Positions 15,521 to 24,820 of a DNA stretch of 42,959 bases are shown here, piece by piece (position 1 is the stretch's first letter; every line of letters starts with the position of its first letter). The translations under genes were made by a program, and so were the position numbers. The notes under the pieces were generated by a model that did no database searches, had not been told where the DNA came from, and saw nothing but the letters and a program-made list of their open reading frames with translations. The DNA comes from Membranihabitans marinus (GTDB taxonomy: Bacteria > Bacteroidota > Bacteroidia > Chitinophagales > Saprospiraceae): contig NZ_JAJQYA010000041.1 in assembly GCF_021729155.1 (NCBI RefSeq), positions 1 to 42,959 on the forward strand. Reading direction: 5' to 3'.

Positions 15521-18500
15521 ATGAAGCGTCGTGATTTTTTAAATATTAGCATACCAGCCACGAGTGCTGCTGTGTTGTCTCCGGGATTTTTAAGTGCAAA
15601 TTTATTGAAGGAAATCTATAATCAATTTTTGCCTGGAGAAGCTGTTGATTTGTATGATATTGTTATTTATGGTGCTGGCTTGACTGGATATTTCGCGGCA
15701 ATAGAAGCAGCGAAAAAAGGCAAAAGAGTCTTAATAGTGGATAAAAGGACGAGTCCTGGATATGATATTTTCGCCAAGAAAAAATTATGGCTTAATGAAG
15801 CAGGATATCAAGAGTTTGATCAAGAACTGAAAGATTTGTTCTTTCCAGAAAGAGAAAGAATTGAAATGGGAAATAACCATGGTTCCAGTATCAACAATAG
15901 TAAGTTCAGTAACGAATATTCGCTATTTGCGGGAAGCATTAGAAAAACAATATTGCGAAACCTCCTGATTAATAAAGTTCATGTCTTATTGATGACTGAT
16001 GTCTGTGGTGTATTTACCGATGAGAAGAATGTAAATGGGGTATTACTTGCGGGCAAACATGGAATACATTCTGTCAAATGTTTAAATTTTTTAGATGCTT
16101 CTGACAACGCAATGTTCAGTCGATCACTGTTCAATAGTCCTTTTAAAATAGATAAAGTAGGATTTGTTTTAGAAATTTTAGGAGCTGAAAGTGCTAATAC
16201 TGAAACCCTTAATGCGCCGAAATCTCTTAATCTATTGGAAGATAAAATTATGGTTCATCGAGGGAAAAAAACTGAAGATCAAGTTTTTTTCGAATTTGAA
16301 TATAAACCACAATCCCAAAATATAAATGAATTAGAACATGAATCTCGGTCGAAGGCTCTTGCCATAGGAGAAAATTTAGTGAAAATTAATCCCAATTATT
16401 CAAAAGCCGTCATTCATCAAATAGCATTGGAAAACTCCATTTATTTAGAGAAGTCTCCTTTGCCAGATGTAGGGATGAAGGGGTATTATATGGTGGAAGG
16501 TCTTCATCAGCCCTTGAGTTGCAAAAAGATAATAGAAATTAGATCCCGAGCTCAATCATTGGTAAGTCAAATAAAGTTTGGTAAAAAATTAAAAAACAAA
16601 CCTAGGTTGTTGAAAATTGTAGGGGCAGAAATTCCCTATAAAGATTTGACATTTAGTGAAATTGAAGAACCTGGCTTGGCTATTCCGCTTCAAAAATGCA
16701 GTATCGACTATGTGAAACATAGTTTAAAACAGAGAACTTGCCAAGTTTGTGTGGCAGGTGGTGGTACTTCTGGTAGTATGGCTGCATTAGGGGCAGCTGA
16801 AAAAGGTGTGAGTACAATAGTCGTAGATTATTTTAATGATCTTGGCGGGACTAAAACTATGGGAAGTGTTATGGTGTATTATCACGGAGTGAGAGATCAT
16901 AAATATTTTAAAAAACAGGTTGATGATTCCGAAGGACTAGCGCTTAAAGCCAATATGAGTAAAAAGGTGGGGCGAATGTTGTATCATCAGTTAGAGATAG
17001 CGAAATACAATGGTCAGATAATTAGGAATGCTATTATTTGTGACGCCTACTTAGATGATAATACGGTTCGCGGAATTGTTATTTCAAGGAATGGTTGCTT
17101 AGAAGTTATTGAAGCCGAAAGAACCATTGATAGCACAGGAGATGGCGATGTGGCTTGTTTTGCAGGTGCTGATTTTCATTTTGGGGATGCCCGATATGGA
17201 AGAACACAAAACTACAGTCAAAAAGATGTGCAAGGAATGAAGCATACTCCATCGCATCCTCATCGAGACTACGATATTATTGATAATGGAAAATTAGCTG
17301 AGCTACAAAGGGCCTTGTTTTTATCCCACTATGAAGCTCATCATTATGACTTTAATCCAATGTTGACGGTTAGAGAATCGAGAAGGATAGTGGGGATGTA
17401 TGAATTAAATTTTATTGATGCTTTAGAGCAAACACATTTTGAAGATGTGATTTCTCAATCGAGTAGTGATTTTGATTTACATAATATAGCCGTCACACCA
17501 TTCAGTAGATGTGGATTTTTGCTCCCACATTCGAATCCTTTGACGGTTGAAATACCTTACCGCTGTATTGTTCCAAAGAAGTTAGATGGATTACTACTTG
17601 CCGGTCGAGCAATTAGTCAAACTCATAATGCGCTTCAGTATACTAGAATGTCGGCGGATTTGATTGTTCTAGGATATAAGACAGGTCAAATTGCTGCTGA
17701 TCAAATATGGAAAAATATTAGCCCTGCGAATTACGATGTATCTGATATTCAAAAAGAATGGGCAGACCTTGGGTATTTATCATCCGATTACAATCAAAAA
17801 AAATTAGGTAATAAAAGCTCAGATTTAGCCGATATTAAGATGCGAATCGAAAATTTGTCAACGGGCAAAGTAGAGTATTTATATGAATGTGTGAGATCGC
17901 CTAGAGAAATTATATTTCCAGAATTGCTGAAAGCATTTGAAAAAACAAGTTTAGCAGATGGCAGATTGATGTTGGCTAAAGCCATAGCATGGTATGGAGG
18001 TAGTCAGGGCAATGATTTGATTGTGAAGGAGTTGATGGAAATGTTTGAAAAGGAATTAAACGATGGTTATCCTGAAGATTTTGTAGATAATTATGATTCT
18101 ATTCGTGGTCGTAAGGATAATTTACTCCATGGCTTGTTTTGGAGAATCAATCAGAATATTGGACTTCTTGCTATGGCCGGAAATGAATTAAATAATCCTA
18201 GCATAAAATATATCTTGGACAATACCGTATCTGGAGGCCAGGCTGCGGAATTAAAAGATAGTTATTTTAATGAACGAATGGATATTAAATTGATCCCCTT
18301 TTACAATCGTATATTCAATCTTGTTTTTTATGCAGATCGGGTACCAGATGCTGGATTTATACCGGGTTTTGAAAAATTGTTAAAAGATAAAAACATAGGT
18401 GGTTTTATATCCGAAAAATATGATGAAGTAAGGTGGAGGGTATATGGAGGCAGTCTAGAATTGGCCATAGGAGCCTCACTGGCGCGTTGTGGATCCGAAA

Positions 18501-18691
18501 AAGGCTATCAAATTTTGACTAATTATCTAGATGATATTCATTTTATATTTAAAAAATTTGCAAAAAATGAATTAATAGATTTAATGAAAGTAGACTATAA
18601 CTACGATTCTGAAAAATGGAAATCTAAAATGACTAGGCTAAGTTATCCCCAAAAAACCTGTAAATTAGAAGGTTATAATTGGGAGCTTTAA
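15521..18691 (+). CDS. Tat-exported FAD-dependent oxidoreductase with two FAD-binding modules
   Basis: A 1056-residue protein. The N-terminus MKRRDFLNIS is a twin-arginine (Tat) export signal, as expected for a folded cofactor enzyme exported to the periplasm. A first Rossmann dinucleotide motif is GAGLTG at 51-56 (YDIVIYGAGLTGYFAAIEAA); a second is GGGTSG at 413-418 in a complete FAD_oxidored-type (PF12831) module with STGDGDVACFAGADF, MLTVRESRRI and LLLAGRAISQTHNALQ (about 691-706). The tail (about 750-1056) looks alpha-helical and repeat-like. The normal family length is about 450-700 residues, so this is a duplication or fusion. The substrate is unknown; oxidation of a sugar or of a released sugar acid is a guess. 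The next gene, 21 bp downstream, is an exported FMN-protein candidate and a likely electron partner. Confidence 0.83.
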   Translation: MKRRDFLNISIPATSAAVLSPGFLSANLLKEIYNQFLPGEAVDLYDIVIYGAGLTGYFAAIEAAKKGKRVLIVDKRTSPGYDIFAKKKLWLNEAGYQEFDQELKDLFFPERERIEMGNNHGSSINNSKFSNEYSLFAGSIRKTILRNLLINKVHVLLMTDVCGVFTDEKNVNGVLLAGKHGIHSVKCLNFLDASDNAMFSRSLFNSPFKIDKVGFVLEILGAESANTETLNAPKSLNLLEDKIMVHRGKKTEDQVFFEFEYKPQSQNINELEHESRSKALAIGENLVKINPNYSKAVIHQIALENSIYLEKSPLPDVGMKGYYMVEGLHQPLSCKKIIEIRSRAQSLVSQIKFGKKLKNKPRLLKIVGAEIPYKDLTFSEIEEPGLAIPLQKCSIDYVKHSLKQRTCQVCVAGGGTSGSMAALGAAEKGVSTIVVDYFNDLGGTKTMGSVMVYYHGVRDHKYFKKQVDDSEGLALKANMSKKVGRMLYHQLEIAKYNGQIIRNAIICDAYLDDNTVRGIVISRNGCLEVIEAERTIDSTGDGDVACFAGADFHFGDARYGRTQNYSQKDVQGMKHTPSHPHRDYDIIDNGKLAELQRALFLSHYEAHHYDFNPMLTVRESRRIVGMYELNFIDALEQTHFEDVISQSSSDFDLHNIAVTPFSRCGFLLPHSNPLTVEIPYRCIVPKKLDGLLLAGRAISQTHNALQYTRMSADLIVLGYKTGQIAADQIWKNISPANYDVSDIQKEWADLGYLSSDYNQKKLGNKSSDLADIKMRIENLSTGKVEYLYECVRSPREIIFPELLKAFEKTSLADGRLMLAKAIAWYGGSQGNDLIVKELMEMFEKELNDGYPEDFVDNYDSIRGRKDNLLHGLFWRINQNIGLLAMAGNELNNPSIKYILDNTVSGGQAAELKDSYFNERMDIKLIPFYNRIFNLVFYADRVPDAGFIPGFEKLLKDKNIGGFISEKYDEVRWRVYGGSLELAIGASLARCGSEKGYQILTNYLDDIHFIFKKFAKNELIDLMKVDYNYDSEKWKSKMTRLSYPQKTCKLEGYNWEL

Positions 18692-18712
18692 CCGTAGTAG
18701 ATATAGTATATT

Positions 18713-19795
18713 ATGAAATTGACTTTGGTTTTACTTATTACAACCATTTTGGCCTCAAATTCTATGTTGCCAAGTGATATTTTTTTTCAAAGTCCCACTT
18801 TGTCTTCATTGAATTTGTATTCCCTCCATAAAAATCACTTCATTTTTGACGATGATAAAAATAAAGTAATCATTGAAGAGTATAAGGATGAACAAGGGTT
18901 AATATATTGGTATCGAAATATTCAAACTCCTGTATGTCTTACTGGGGTTTGCAAGGAGATAAATGTTGGCATTTATTGGCGTATCAATGGGGCATTTTTG
19001 GGATATGAAGTGTATGGAGAGCCATTGACGAAAACGGATCATAGTGTATTTCAAATATCGGATTATCTTCTCTTAGATACAATTTTAAGTAACAATTGGT
19101 CTGTGCTACGAGAGTATGATTTTGAGGAATTATTAGTCGATTCAACAGCTTCAGTAGATGGAGTCACCGGTGCTACGAGAAAGGAGTTGGCAGAAGAGGC
19201 AGTTCAGGATGCCGTCTATACTACTTACACGCTTTGGCATAAAGTCAATCAAGGAGAAAATGAACAATTGAAGCGATTGTCCGCTCGTCAATTAAATTCT
19301 GATTCATCTTTTCTTGAAATTCTACTAAGCAGAGGTAAGAAAGAAGACTTGGGTCTTATCATGGATTTATTTGCTCAAGGAGAATTAAATAATCATCGGC
19401 TTATAGATGGTTTAATATTAGACAACTTAGATAATTCAAATGATAATTCATTGAAGGAATTGTCTTATAAAGCCCTCGTCAATGTTGAGTTTTCAGATTT
19501 TAATATTCAAAAGGAATTATCTAATAAATTTCCGTTGCTGAAGATCAATGAAAGAATGCGGGTCTTAAATTCTATGGGAGAGGATATCAATTTAGGTAAA
19601 GATCTTTATCAGTCATTGGTTAAAGATCTAGAAGATCAGAATCTTTGGTATGTGGCGAATGTAGTTAAAGTGATTATGAAGTACCCAGATCAAATAGAGG
19701 AAGTCGTGAACTTAATTAGAGGATATAGGGAAAGTGACAATAGTTTATTAAATAAAATGGCCAATCGGTTTGTACAATATCACAATATTCAATAG
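18713..19795 (+). CDS. Exported flavoprotein candidate with covalent-FMN motif and CxxxxC
   Basis: A 360-residue protein with an N-terminal signal peptide (about 1-20). At 149-155 it has DGVTGAT, which fits the Dxx[ST]GA[TS] sequence where ApbE-type flavinyltransferases attach FMN to Thr (here Thr155) in RnfG/NqrC-like FMN-binding domains. Upstream, Cys75 and Cys80 form PVCLTGVC, which could be a disulfide or metal/haem ligand pair, and the segment AVYTTYTLWH follows the FMN motif. Residues about 185-360 look like a helical HEAT-type tail with no obvious catalytic residues. It lies 21 bp after the FAD oxidoreductase, so the two probably form one exported redox unit. No apbE gene is in the window. 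The assignment rests on a short motif and context. Confidence 0.6.
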   Translation: MKLTLVLLITTILASNSMLPSDIFFQSPTLSSLNLYSLHKNHFIFDDDKNKVIIEEYKDEQGLIYWYRNIQTPVCLTGVCKEINVGIYWRINGAFLGYEVYGEPLTKTDHSVFQISDYLLLDTILSNNWSVLREYDFEELLVDSTASVDGVTGATRKELAEEAVQDAVYTTYTLWHKVNQGENEQLKRLSARQLNSDSSFLEILLSRGKKEDLGLIMDLFAQGELNNHRLIDGLILDNLDNSNDNSLKELSYKALVNVEFSDFNIQKELSNKFPLLKINERMRVLNSMGEDINLGKDLYQSLVKDLEDQNLWYVANVVKVIMKYPDQIEEVVNLIRGYRESDNSLLNKMANRFVQYHNIQ

Positions 19796-20000
19796 CCTAC
19801 TTGATAATAATTGGTTACAATAGAATTATTGTCTTTTAAGTATTGTATGTAGTCTGTTGAAGTCAGGGATAAATCAATACGTTGATTAAATAAAAACTGA
19901 TTTATTTTCATCGATAAAAGTAGAAGGCAGGTCGTGATTTTACATTGTGGAAATGTTTGGAAATGCATAGTCTTGTATGTGTAATATTTAATTAGATAAT

Positions 20001-20045
20001 TAGTTCTTTTTTGTGCTCAATCGTCTATTAAAGTGTAATGCTTCG
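20001..20045 (+). promoter_or_regulatory. Putative ECF sigma promoter, copy C (before the propeller lipoprotein)
   Basis: It begins TAGTTCTTTTTT, has CTCAATCGTCTATTAAAG in the middle (CGTCTA at 20022-20027) and ends GTAATGCTTCG. It matches copy B in its first 11 bases and in CTCAA and CGTCTATTA, with one inserted A. It lies about 260 bp upstream of the gene at 20308, so the transcript would have a long leader. The rest of the 512-bp gap 19796-20307 shows no gene. Confidence 0.55.
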
Positions 20046-20307
20046 TCCATTGGTAAGTGTAATGACTTAGATGAAATAAATAGATGGATTTTGTCTCAAC
20101 TACCATGTGTTTGTCCTGTCAAAAGTTTTTGATGGATGCTTATGCTAAATTTTTGGCTTTACGGAAGACTTTATGGCCTCTTAAGGGAGAGCTGCCAATT
20201 ATACTAAATGCATTGGGTATAATTCATATTGTGTTGTATCTCCAACGCAAGAAATGAAGGGAATTCTATTTTAAATGTTATTTGAAAATTTGAGAAAAAA
20301 TTAAAGA
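20046..20307 (+). other. Long untranslated leader before the propeller lipoprotein
   Basis: If transcription starts at the element at 20001-20045, about 260 bases precede the first codon at 20308. I see no open frame, no recognised riboswitch and no strong hairpin in it. Its length is similar in kind to the roughly 390-base leader before susC2, which also follows a copy of the element. Confidence 0.35.
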
Positions 20308-21273
20308 ATGAAGGTTTTGTGGTTAATATGCATAACGATTTTATTTGGATGTTCAGGCCTGGATCAGGAAGTAGAAAAGGAATTAATTCCTAAACTAGCT
20401 AGCGAGTATGTACATGTTTACATGCCGGAAGGTGACACCTTCTCTGGACCTGATACCAAAGATTTGATCTCAGGCCAATATTATGATGAATGGCAACCTA
20501 ATGATCACTGTTTCGTGAAAGGCAAGGACTCTTCTTGGCATGCATTTGGAATTACCCATCCGGCCCCAAAATCCAATCAACGAGATCATCAAGGGGAATA
20601 CGTATCATTTCACGCGGTATCTTATGGTAAATCTTTTGAAAGCTCTTTTAGAGAAGATGTATATGAAGATTTGGAAAAAGTTCTTCCTCCAGATGAGCGA
20701 CCTAATGAAAGTCCCAATAACCATGCGCCGACCATCATTCTGAATGACGGTCTCTACGTTATGATTTATGGACCTGCACCCTTTAAGATGGCCGTTTCCC
20801 CAGACCTTTATCAATGGGAACCATTGGGAGATTTGGACCTGAATGAAAAGAGTGGCAGAGATCCTAGTATCGTGAAGATGGGAGATCAATTTTATCTGGT
20901 CTACTGTGCGGGCAACTCGGTAAAGATGGCGGTGTCTAAGGACTTAAAGGATTGGACGGAACCGGTAAATATATTCCAACCTACTACAGAGTCATATCAG
21001 TGTGAATCACCTAGTTTGCTCAAGCATAAGGATAGATTTTATTTATTCTGGTGTTTGTGGGATACTTCATACGATGGCAATGGTTATGGTGAAAGAACAT
21101 TTGTTTATAGCTCAAATGATGTGTTTGATTTTAATGCAGATCAGCCTTTGGCTGAACTCAATGCCCATGCCCCAGAGATAATTAAAGATGAGAATGGGAA
21201 TTTTTTCATTTCCAGTGTGCAATATCCTCATAGAGGGGTAAATCTAGCTAAGATGAAATGGGAGTTGCCATAA
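20308..21273 (+). CDS. Five-bladed beta-propeller glycoside-hydrolase-like lipoprotein (GH43/GH32 clan type)
   Basis: A 321-residue lipoprotein (lipobox ILFGC, Cys15). The sequence shows repeated beta-propeller blades: DHCFVKGKDSSWHAFG (66-81), YVMIYGPAPFKMAVSPDLYQW (from 150), GRDPSIVKMGDQFYLVYC (183-200) with KMAVSKDLKDW, and CESPSLLKHKDRFYLFWC (232-249). Candidate acidic residues equivalent to those of GH43/GH32/GH117-type enzymes are Asp66, Asp185 and Glu233. The exact family and substrate cannot be named. As a surface or periplasmic lipoprotein in a sulfatase-rich locus it probably trims terminal sugars of a sulfated glycan. It is the first gene after promoter copy C and is followed by two sulfatases. 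Confidence 0.75.
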   Translation: MKVLWLICITILFGCSGLDQEVEKELIPKLASEYVHVYMPEGDTFSGPDTKDLISGQYYDEWQPNDHCFVKGKDSSWHAFGITHPAPKSNQRDHQGEYVSFHAVSYGKSFESSFREDVYEDLEKVLPPDERPNESPNNHAPTIILNDGLYVMIYGPAPFKMAVSPDLYQWEPLGDLDLNEKSGRDPSIVKMGDQFYLVYCAGNSVKMAVSKDLKDWTEPVNIFQPTTESYQCESPSLLKHKDRFYLFWCLWDTSYDGNGYGERTFVYSSNDVFDFNADQPLAELNAHAPEIIKDENGNFFISSVQYPHRGVNLAKMKWELP

Positions 21274-21440
21274 TTGGTTGTAAATCAATATGGATAGTAT
21301 CGTTTGAACTTCGTGATTTTTTAATGGGGAGATAAGATTAAATCTATCTTTTGATTTTTGTTGCCAAAATTCCGATGTTTGGGAATGGGATTGTAGTATA
21401 TTGAAGGATTGGAAATAAACAAAATAAATCAAATTGGTCA

Positions 21441-22934
21441 ATGGTGTATTGTGAAATATATAAAGTCTTTTCGTGGCGATTTCAGATGATTGTGATTTTG
21501 TCTCTGATGTTGGGCAATTATGGCTTTAGTCAGTCAAAACAAGACCTGCCCAATATTGTGATTATCTTCGCAGACGATCTGGGCTATGGCGACCTTCAAT
21601 GTTATAATCCTCAGTCCCTCATTCCGACACCCCATCTTGATCAATTAGCTTCTGAGGGTATTCGATTAACAGATGCGTATTGCCCAGTATCTGTATGCTC
21701 TCCGTCTAGATATGCATTGATGACGGGGCAATATCCTTGGAAGAGCTGGAAAAAGACTGGTGTAATGAGGAATTATGAACCTTCAATGATGGATTCTTCT
21801 ATCCTGACCCTGCCGGAAATGTTGCAAAAAAGTGGATATCATACATTTGGATTAGGCAAGTGGCATTTGGGAACTACATTTCCTACCTTCGACGGTGAAA
21901 AACCAGTTGGATATGGACAATTTAAAGCGGAAAAGAACGGTGCCAATATTGACTTGTCAAAGCCAGTGACTGATGGACCCCTGGATCATGGATTTGATGA
22001 ATGGTATGGATTTAGCTGTGCTAGTGAGTGTTGGATTCTCGATAATGACAGGATAACCGGTGCTATCCATCACGATTTGTACAATATTGATTTTGCCAAA
22101 AATACCAGCCAACTAGATCGCTACGCACTGGATGAATATACTCCAGTATTAACCCAAAAGGCCATTGATTTTTTGACGGAGAACAGTCAAAGGAGGAATC
22201 CTTTTTTTATGTATTTTTCACCCTATGTACCGCATATACCCATTTCCGTTTCTTCAAAATTCAAAGGAAAAACAAAGGCGGGTTCTTATGGCGACTATGT
22301 CCATGAATTGGATCATTATATTGGTCAAATATTGGAATCTATAGATAGATTGGGATTGAAAGAAAATACTATAGTGTTGTTTGCCAGCGACAATGGGTCT
22401 CAGTTTGAAATAACCAATGATAAAATGGACTTGAGTAATGCGGTTAATAATCGAGAAAAACAAGATGTTGACGATGTCGAATATTTTCATACTCCCAATG
22501 GAGGACTTAGAGGAACAAAGTGGACAGTTTACGAAGGAGGAGTTCGGACTCCCTTGATTGTTCGATGGCCGGGGAAAATAGAAGAAGGCCAAGTAAATCA
22601 CAATATTTTTGGATTAATAGATGTATTCGCGACTTTAGGAAAAATTATTGATTATCCCCTGAGTATTGAGGAAATGAAAGATAGTAAGGATTTAAGTATG
22701 ATATTTTTGGGAGGAGAAGGTGAAAAAAGGCAGGATATTTTAGTGCGCGGAAGTGGAGCAGTTTATGGGTATAGAATGAACAACTGGAAATATATTCCAG
22801 AAAACCAAAGTAGTAATATTCCGGAATCACTTTTTGATTTGAAAAATGACCCTGGTGAACAAAATAATCTAATCGATGAAAAAAAGACTATTGCTCAAAT
22901 GATGAGGCAAAAATATAGTGAAATCCTAAATTAG
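21441..22934 (+). CDS. Secreted type I sulfatase (sulfatase 1)
   Basis: A 497-residue formylglycine-dependent sulfatase (S1/alkaline phosphatase superfamily). The signal sequence is in the first 31 residues; an internal ATG at 21486 is possible but lacks a basic n-region. Metal-binding Asp45-Asp46 are in FADDLGYGD, and the modified Cys86 is in CSPSR (86-90) followed by the LMTG helix. GLGKWHLG supplies Lys140 and His142, PYVPHIP a further His, and FASDNGSQ the second Asp-Asn pair. It removes sulfate esters from a glycan in the periplasm. Maturation needs a formylglycine-generating enzyme or anSME not present here. It follows the propeller lipoprotein by 167 bp. Confidence 0.92.
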   Translation: MVYCEIYKVFSWRFQMIVILSLMLGNYGFSQSKQDLPNIVIIFADDLGYGDLQCYNPQSLIPTPHLDQLASEGIRLTDAYCPVSVCSPSRYALMTGQYPWKSWKKTGVMRNYEPSMMDSSILTLPEMLQKSGYHTFGLGKWHLGTTFPTFDGEKPVGYGQFKAEKNGANIDLSKPVTDGPLDHGFDEWYGFSCASECWILDNDRITGAIHHDLYNIDFAKNTSQLDRYALDEYTPVLTQKAIDFLTENSQRRNPFFMYFSPYVPHIPISVSSKFKGKTKAGSYGDYVHELDHYIGQILESIDRLGLKENTIVLFASDNGSQFEITNDKMDLSNAVNNREKQDVDDVEYFHTPNGGLRGTKWTVYEGGVRTPLIVRWPGKIEEGQVNHNIFGLIDVFATLGKIIDYPLSIEEMKDSKDLSMIFLGGEGEKRQDILVRGSGAVYGYRMNNWKYIPENQSSNIPESLFDLKNDPGEQNNLIDEKKTIAQMMRQKYSEILN

Positions 22935-23305
22935 GAGTTCTCCTCTGATACTATATGTCTGAGCTTAAACCGGCTAGTCTTCAATAACTGGGGAGGCCTA
23001 ATACGAATTGCGTTTATTAATTATGCCGATCGTAATGGTAATTAAATGCTCCATAATTCTTCTGGTCATATATTGCTGTTTGGACTCATTCATGACTTTG
23101 GGTAATCAACAGATTTGTGCCGAAAATATCCATAAATAGCTTTTAAACTTTTAAATTTGACAGATAAAATTTAAAACAATAGACCATGTCCAGTAGAAAT
23201 AATTTCATTTGTTGAAATTTGAAGAATAATCATTGGTTTTTCTTGAGATGTGACCGGGTTTTTCCAATGGATATTTTACGGGAGTGGATTAAAAAATATA
23301 TTCTG
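22935..23305. other. Intergenic region between sulfatases 1 and 2
   Basis: About 370 bp without a convincing gene. It contains the second copy of the TAATACGAATT motif at 22999-23023. The open frame of the next gene extends back to a TTG at 23219, but a signal-peptide start at 23306 is preferred. No copy of the CGTCTA element and no terminator is visible, so readthrough from the upstream sulfatase is likely. Confidence 0.4.
22999..23023. repeat. Short repeated motif TAATACGAATT..., copy 2
   Basis: TAATACGAATTGCGTTTATT and the five bases that follow resemble the copy at 15019-15042. It is a minor repeat of unknown role. Confidence 0.35.
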
Positions 23306-24820
23306 ATGGTAAGTAGATATAGAAGGATTCTTATGATTATTCCATTATTGGTTTTCCTTGTCGAGTTAACCGGGCAATCGAATGAAAGACCTTTAGATAA
23401 ACCCAATGTGCTATTTATTGCAGTGGATGACTTGCGTCCAGAAATATATTCTTTCGGAGCCAAACATATGTATACCCCAAACCTGGATCGACTTTCAAAA
23501 ATGGGTATGAGGTTTGAACGCGCCTATTGCCAACAAGCCGTATGTGCTCCCTCTAGGAATAGTTTGATGACGGGCTTACGACCCGATGCATTGGGTATTT
23601 ATGATTTGAGAACATTTTTTAGGAAGAAAGTGGCCGATGTAGTTACCCTGCCCCAACATTTTAAGAATAATGGATATCGGGTAGAGGGTATTGGAAAGAT
23701 TTATCACACTGGACATGGTAATTCAGATGATAGCCTGTCCTGGTCTACTCCTAAATTGAGTCTCAATGCGATGAGGAAGGGTTTGGTTGAAATTACTAAA
23801 GGCGATACAACAGGTTTGGAGAGTGATTTTCCCAGCTTGAATGGCAAAAAATTGCCTTGGTATAAGTCAGATCAACCAGAAGAAAATATGACAGATGGCC
23901 TGATTTTACAATATGCTGTAGAGCGCATATCTAGTCTTAAAGATTCTAGTTTTTTTCTTGCTGTCGGATTTATTAAACCTCATTTGCCTTTTGTCACTCC
24001 CAGAAAATATTGGGACTTATACAATCCAGATGAAATAAAAATACCAAAAAGAGTCATACCCCATGGTATGCCCGATTTAGCTTTACACAATTTTGGAGAG
24101 CTGCGTAAATATCACGGAATTCCAGCGACTGGGACCTTAAATGACTCAATAACTAGAAATTTAATCCACGGTTATTATGCCGCCGTAAGTATGATAGATG
24201 CACAGGTGGGTAAATTGTTAGATGCCTTAGAAGAGAACGGTTTAAGTGAAAACACCATTGTCGTTCTTTGGGGCGATCACGGTTGGAAATTGGGAGAGTA
24301 CGGTGGGTGGTGTAAGCATACAAATTTTGAAGAAGATACTCGAGCTCCATTATTAGTTGCCGTGCCATGGTTGAATAACAAGGACGAAAAAACCGAGTCT
24401 TTGGCTGAGTTTGTGGATATTTATCCCACAATTTGTGATTTAGCAGGTTTGGATAAACCGACTCATTTGGAAGGACAAAGCCTTCTTCCAATTTTAAACA
24501 ATGCTAGAGCTCAAGTAAAAAAGGTTGCCATAAGTCAGTATCCCAGAGGGCCGTCCTTGGGCTATGACAACAAAAATGAGATTATGGGCTATAGTATTCG
24601 CAGTCCAAATTATAGATTTACACGTTGGCAGAAGTATGAAAATCCCGACGAGGTAGTTGCCATTGAATTGTATGATTATTCAGATCTAAAATTGGCTACG
24701 GAAAACTTGGCGGATAAAAAGAAGTACCATAAAAAAGTGGAGGAAATGAGTAAAATCTTGGATGAGGAGTTGGCGAAATACCAGATACATTCAAAGAATA
24801 TTCAATCTGATAAACATTAA
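23306..24820 (+). CDS. Secreted iduronate-2-sulfatase-like sulfatase (sulfatase 2)
   Basis: About 504 residues from the ATG at 23306, which gives a clean signal peptide (MVSRYRRILMIIPLLVFLVE, ending near TGQS). An in-frame ATG at 23267 and a TTG at 23219 give longer but less signal-like N-termini. Opening motif PNVLFIAVDDLRPEI and TPNLDRLSKMGMRFERAYCQ are typical of iduronate-2-sulfatase-like S1 enzymes. The formylglycine site is CAPSR (Cys80-Arg84), then LMTGLRPDALGIYDLRTFFR, GIGKIYHTGHG, FIKPHLPF and WGDHGWKLGE. The substrate is probably a sulfated uronic acid or other sugar, which cannot be resolved from sequence. It is the last gene before the promoter region of susC2. Confidence 0.9.
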   Translation: MVSRYRRILMIIPLLVFLVELTGQSNERPLDKPNVLFIAVDDLRPEIYSFGAKHMYTPNLDRLSKMGMRFERAYCQQAVCAPSRNSLMTGLRPDALGIYDLRTFFRKKVADVVTLPQHFKNNGYRVEGIGKIYHTGHGNSDDSLSWSTPKLSLNAMRKGLVEITKGDTTGLESDFPSLNGKKLPWYKSDQPEENMTDGLILQYAVERISSLKDSSFFLAVGFIKPHLPFVTPRKYWDLYNPDEIKIPKRVIPHGMPDLALHNFGELRKYHGIPATGTLNDSITRNLIHGYYAAVSMIDAQVGKLLDALEENGLSENTIVVLWGDHGWKLGEYGGWCKHTNFEEDTRAPLLVAVPWLNNKDEKTESLAEFVDIYPTICDLAGLDKPTHLEGQSLLPILNNARAQVKKVAISQYPRGPSLGYDNKNEIMGYSIRSPNYRFTRWQKYENPDEVVAIELYDYSDLKLATENLADKKKYHKKVEEMSKILDEELAKYQIHSKNIQSDKH

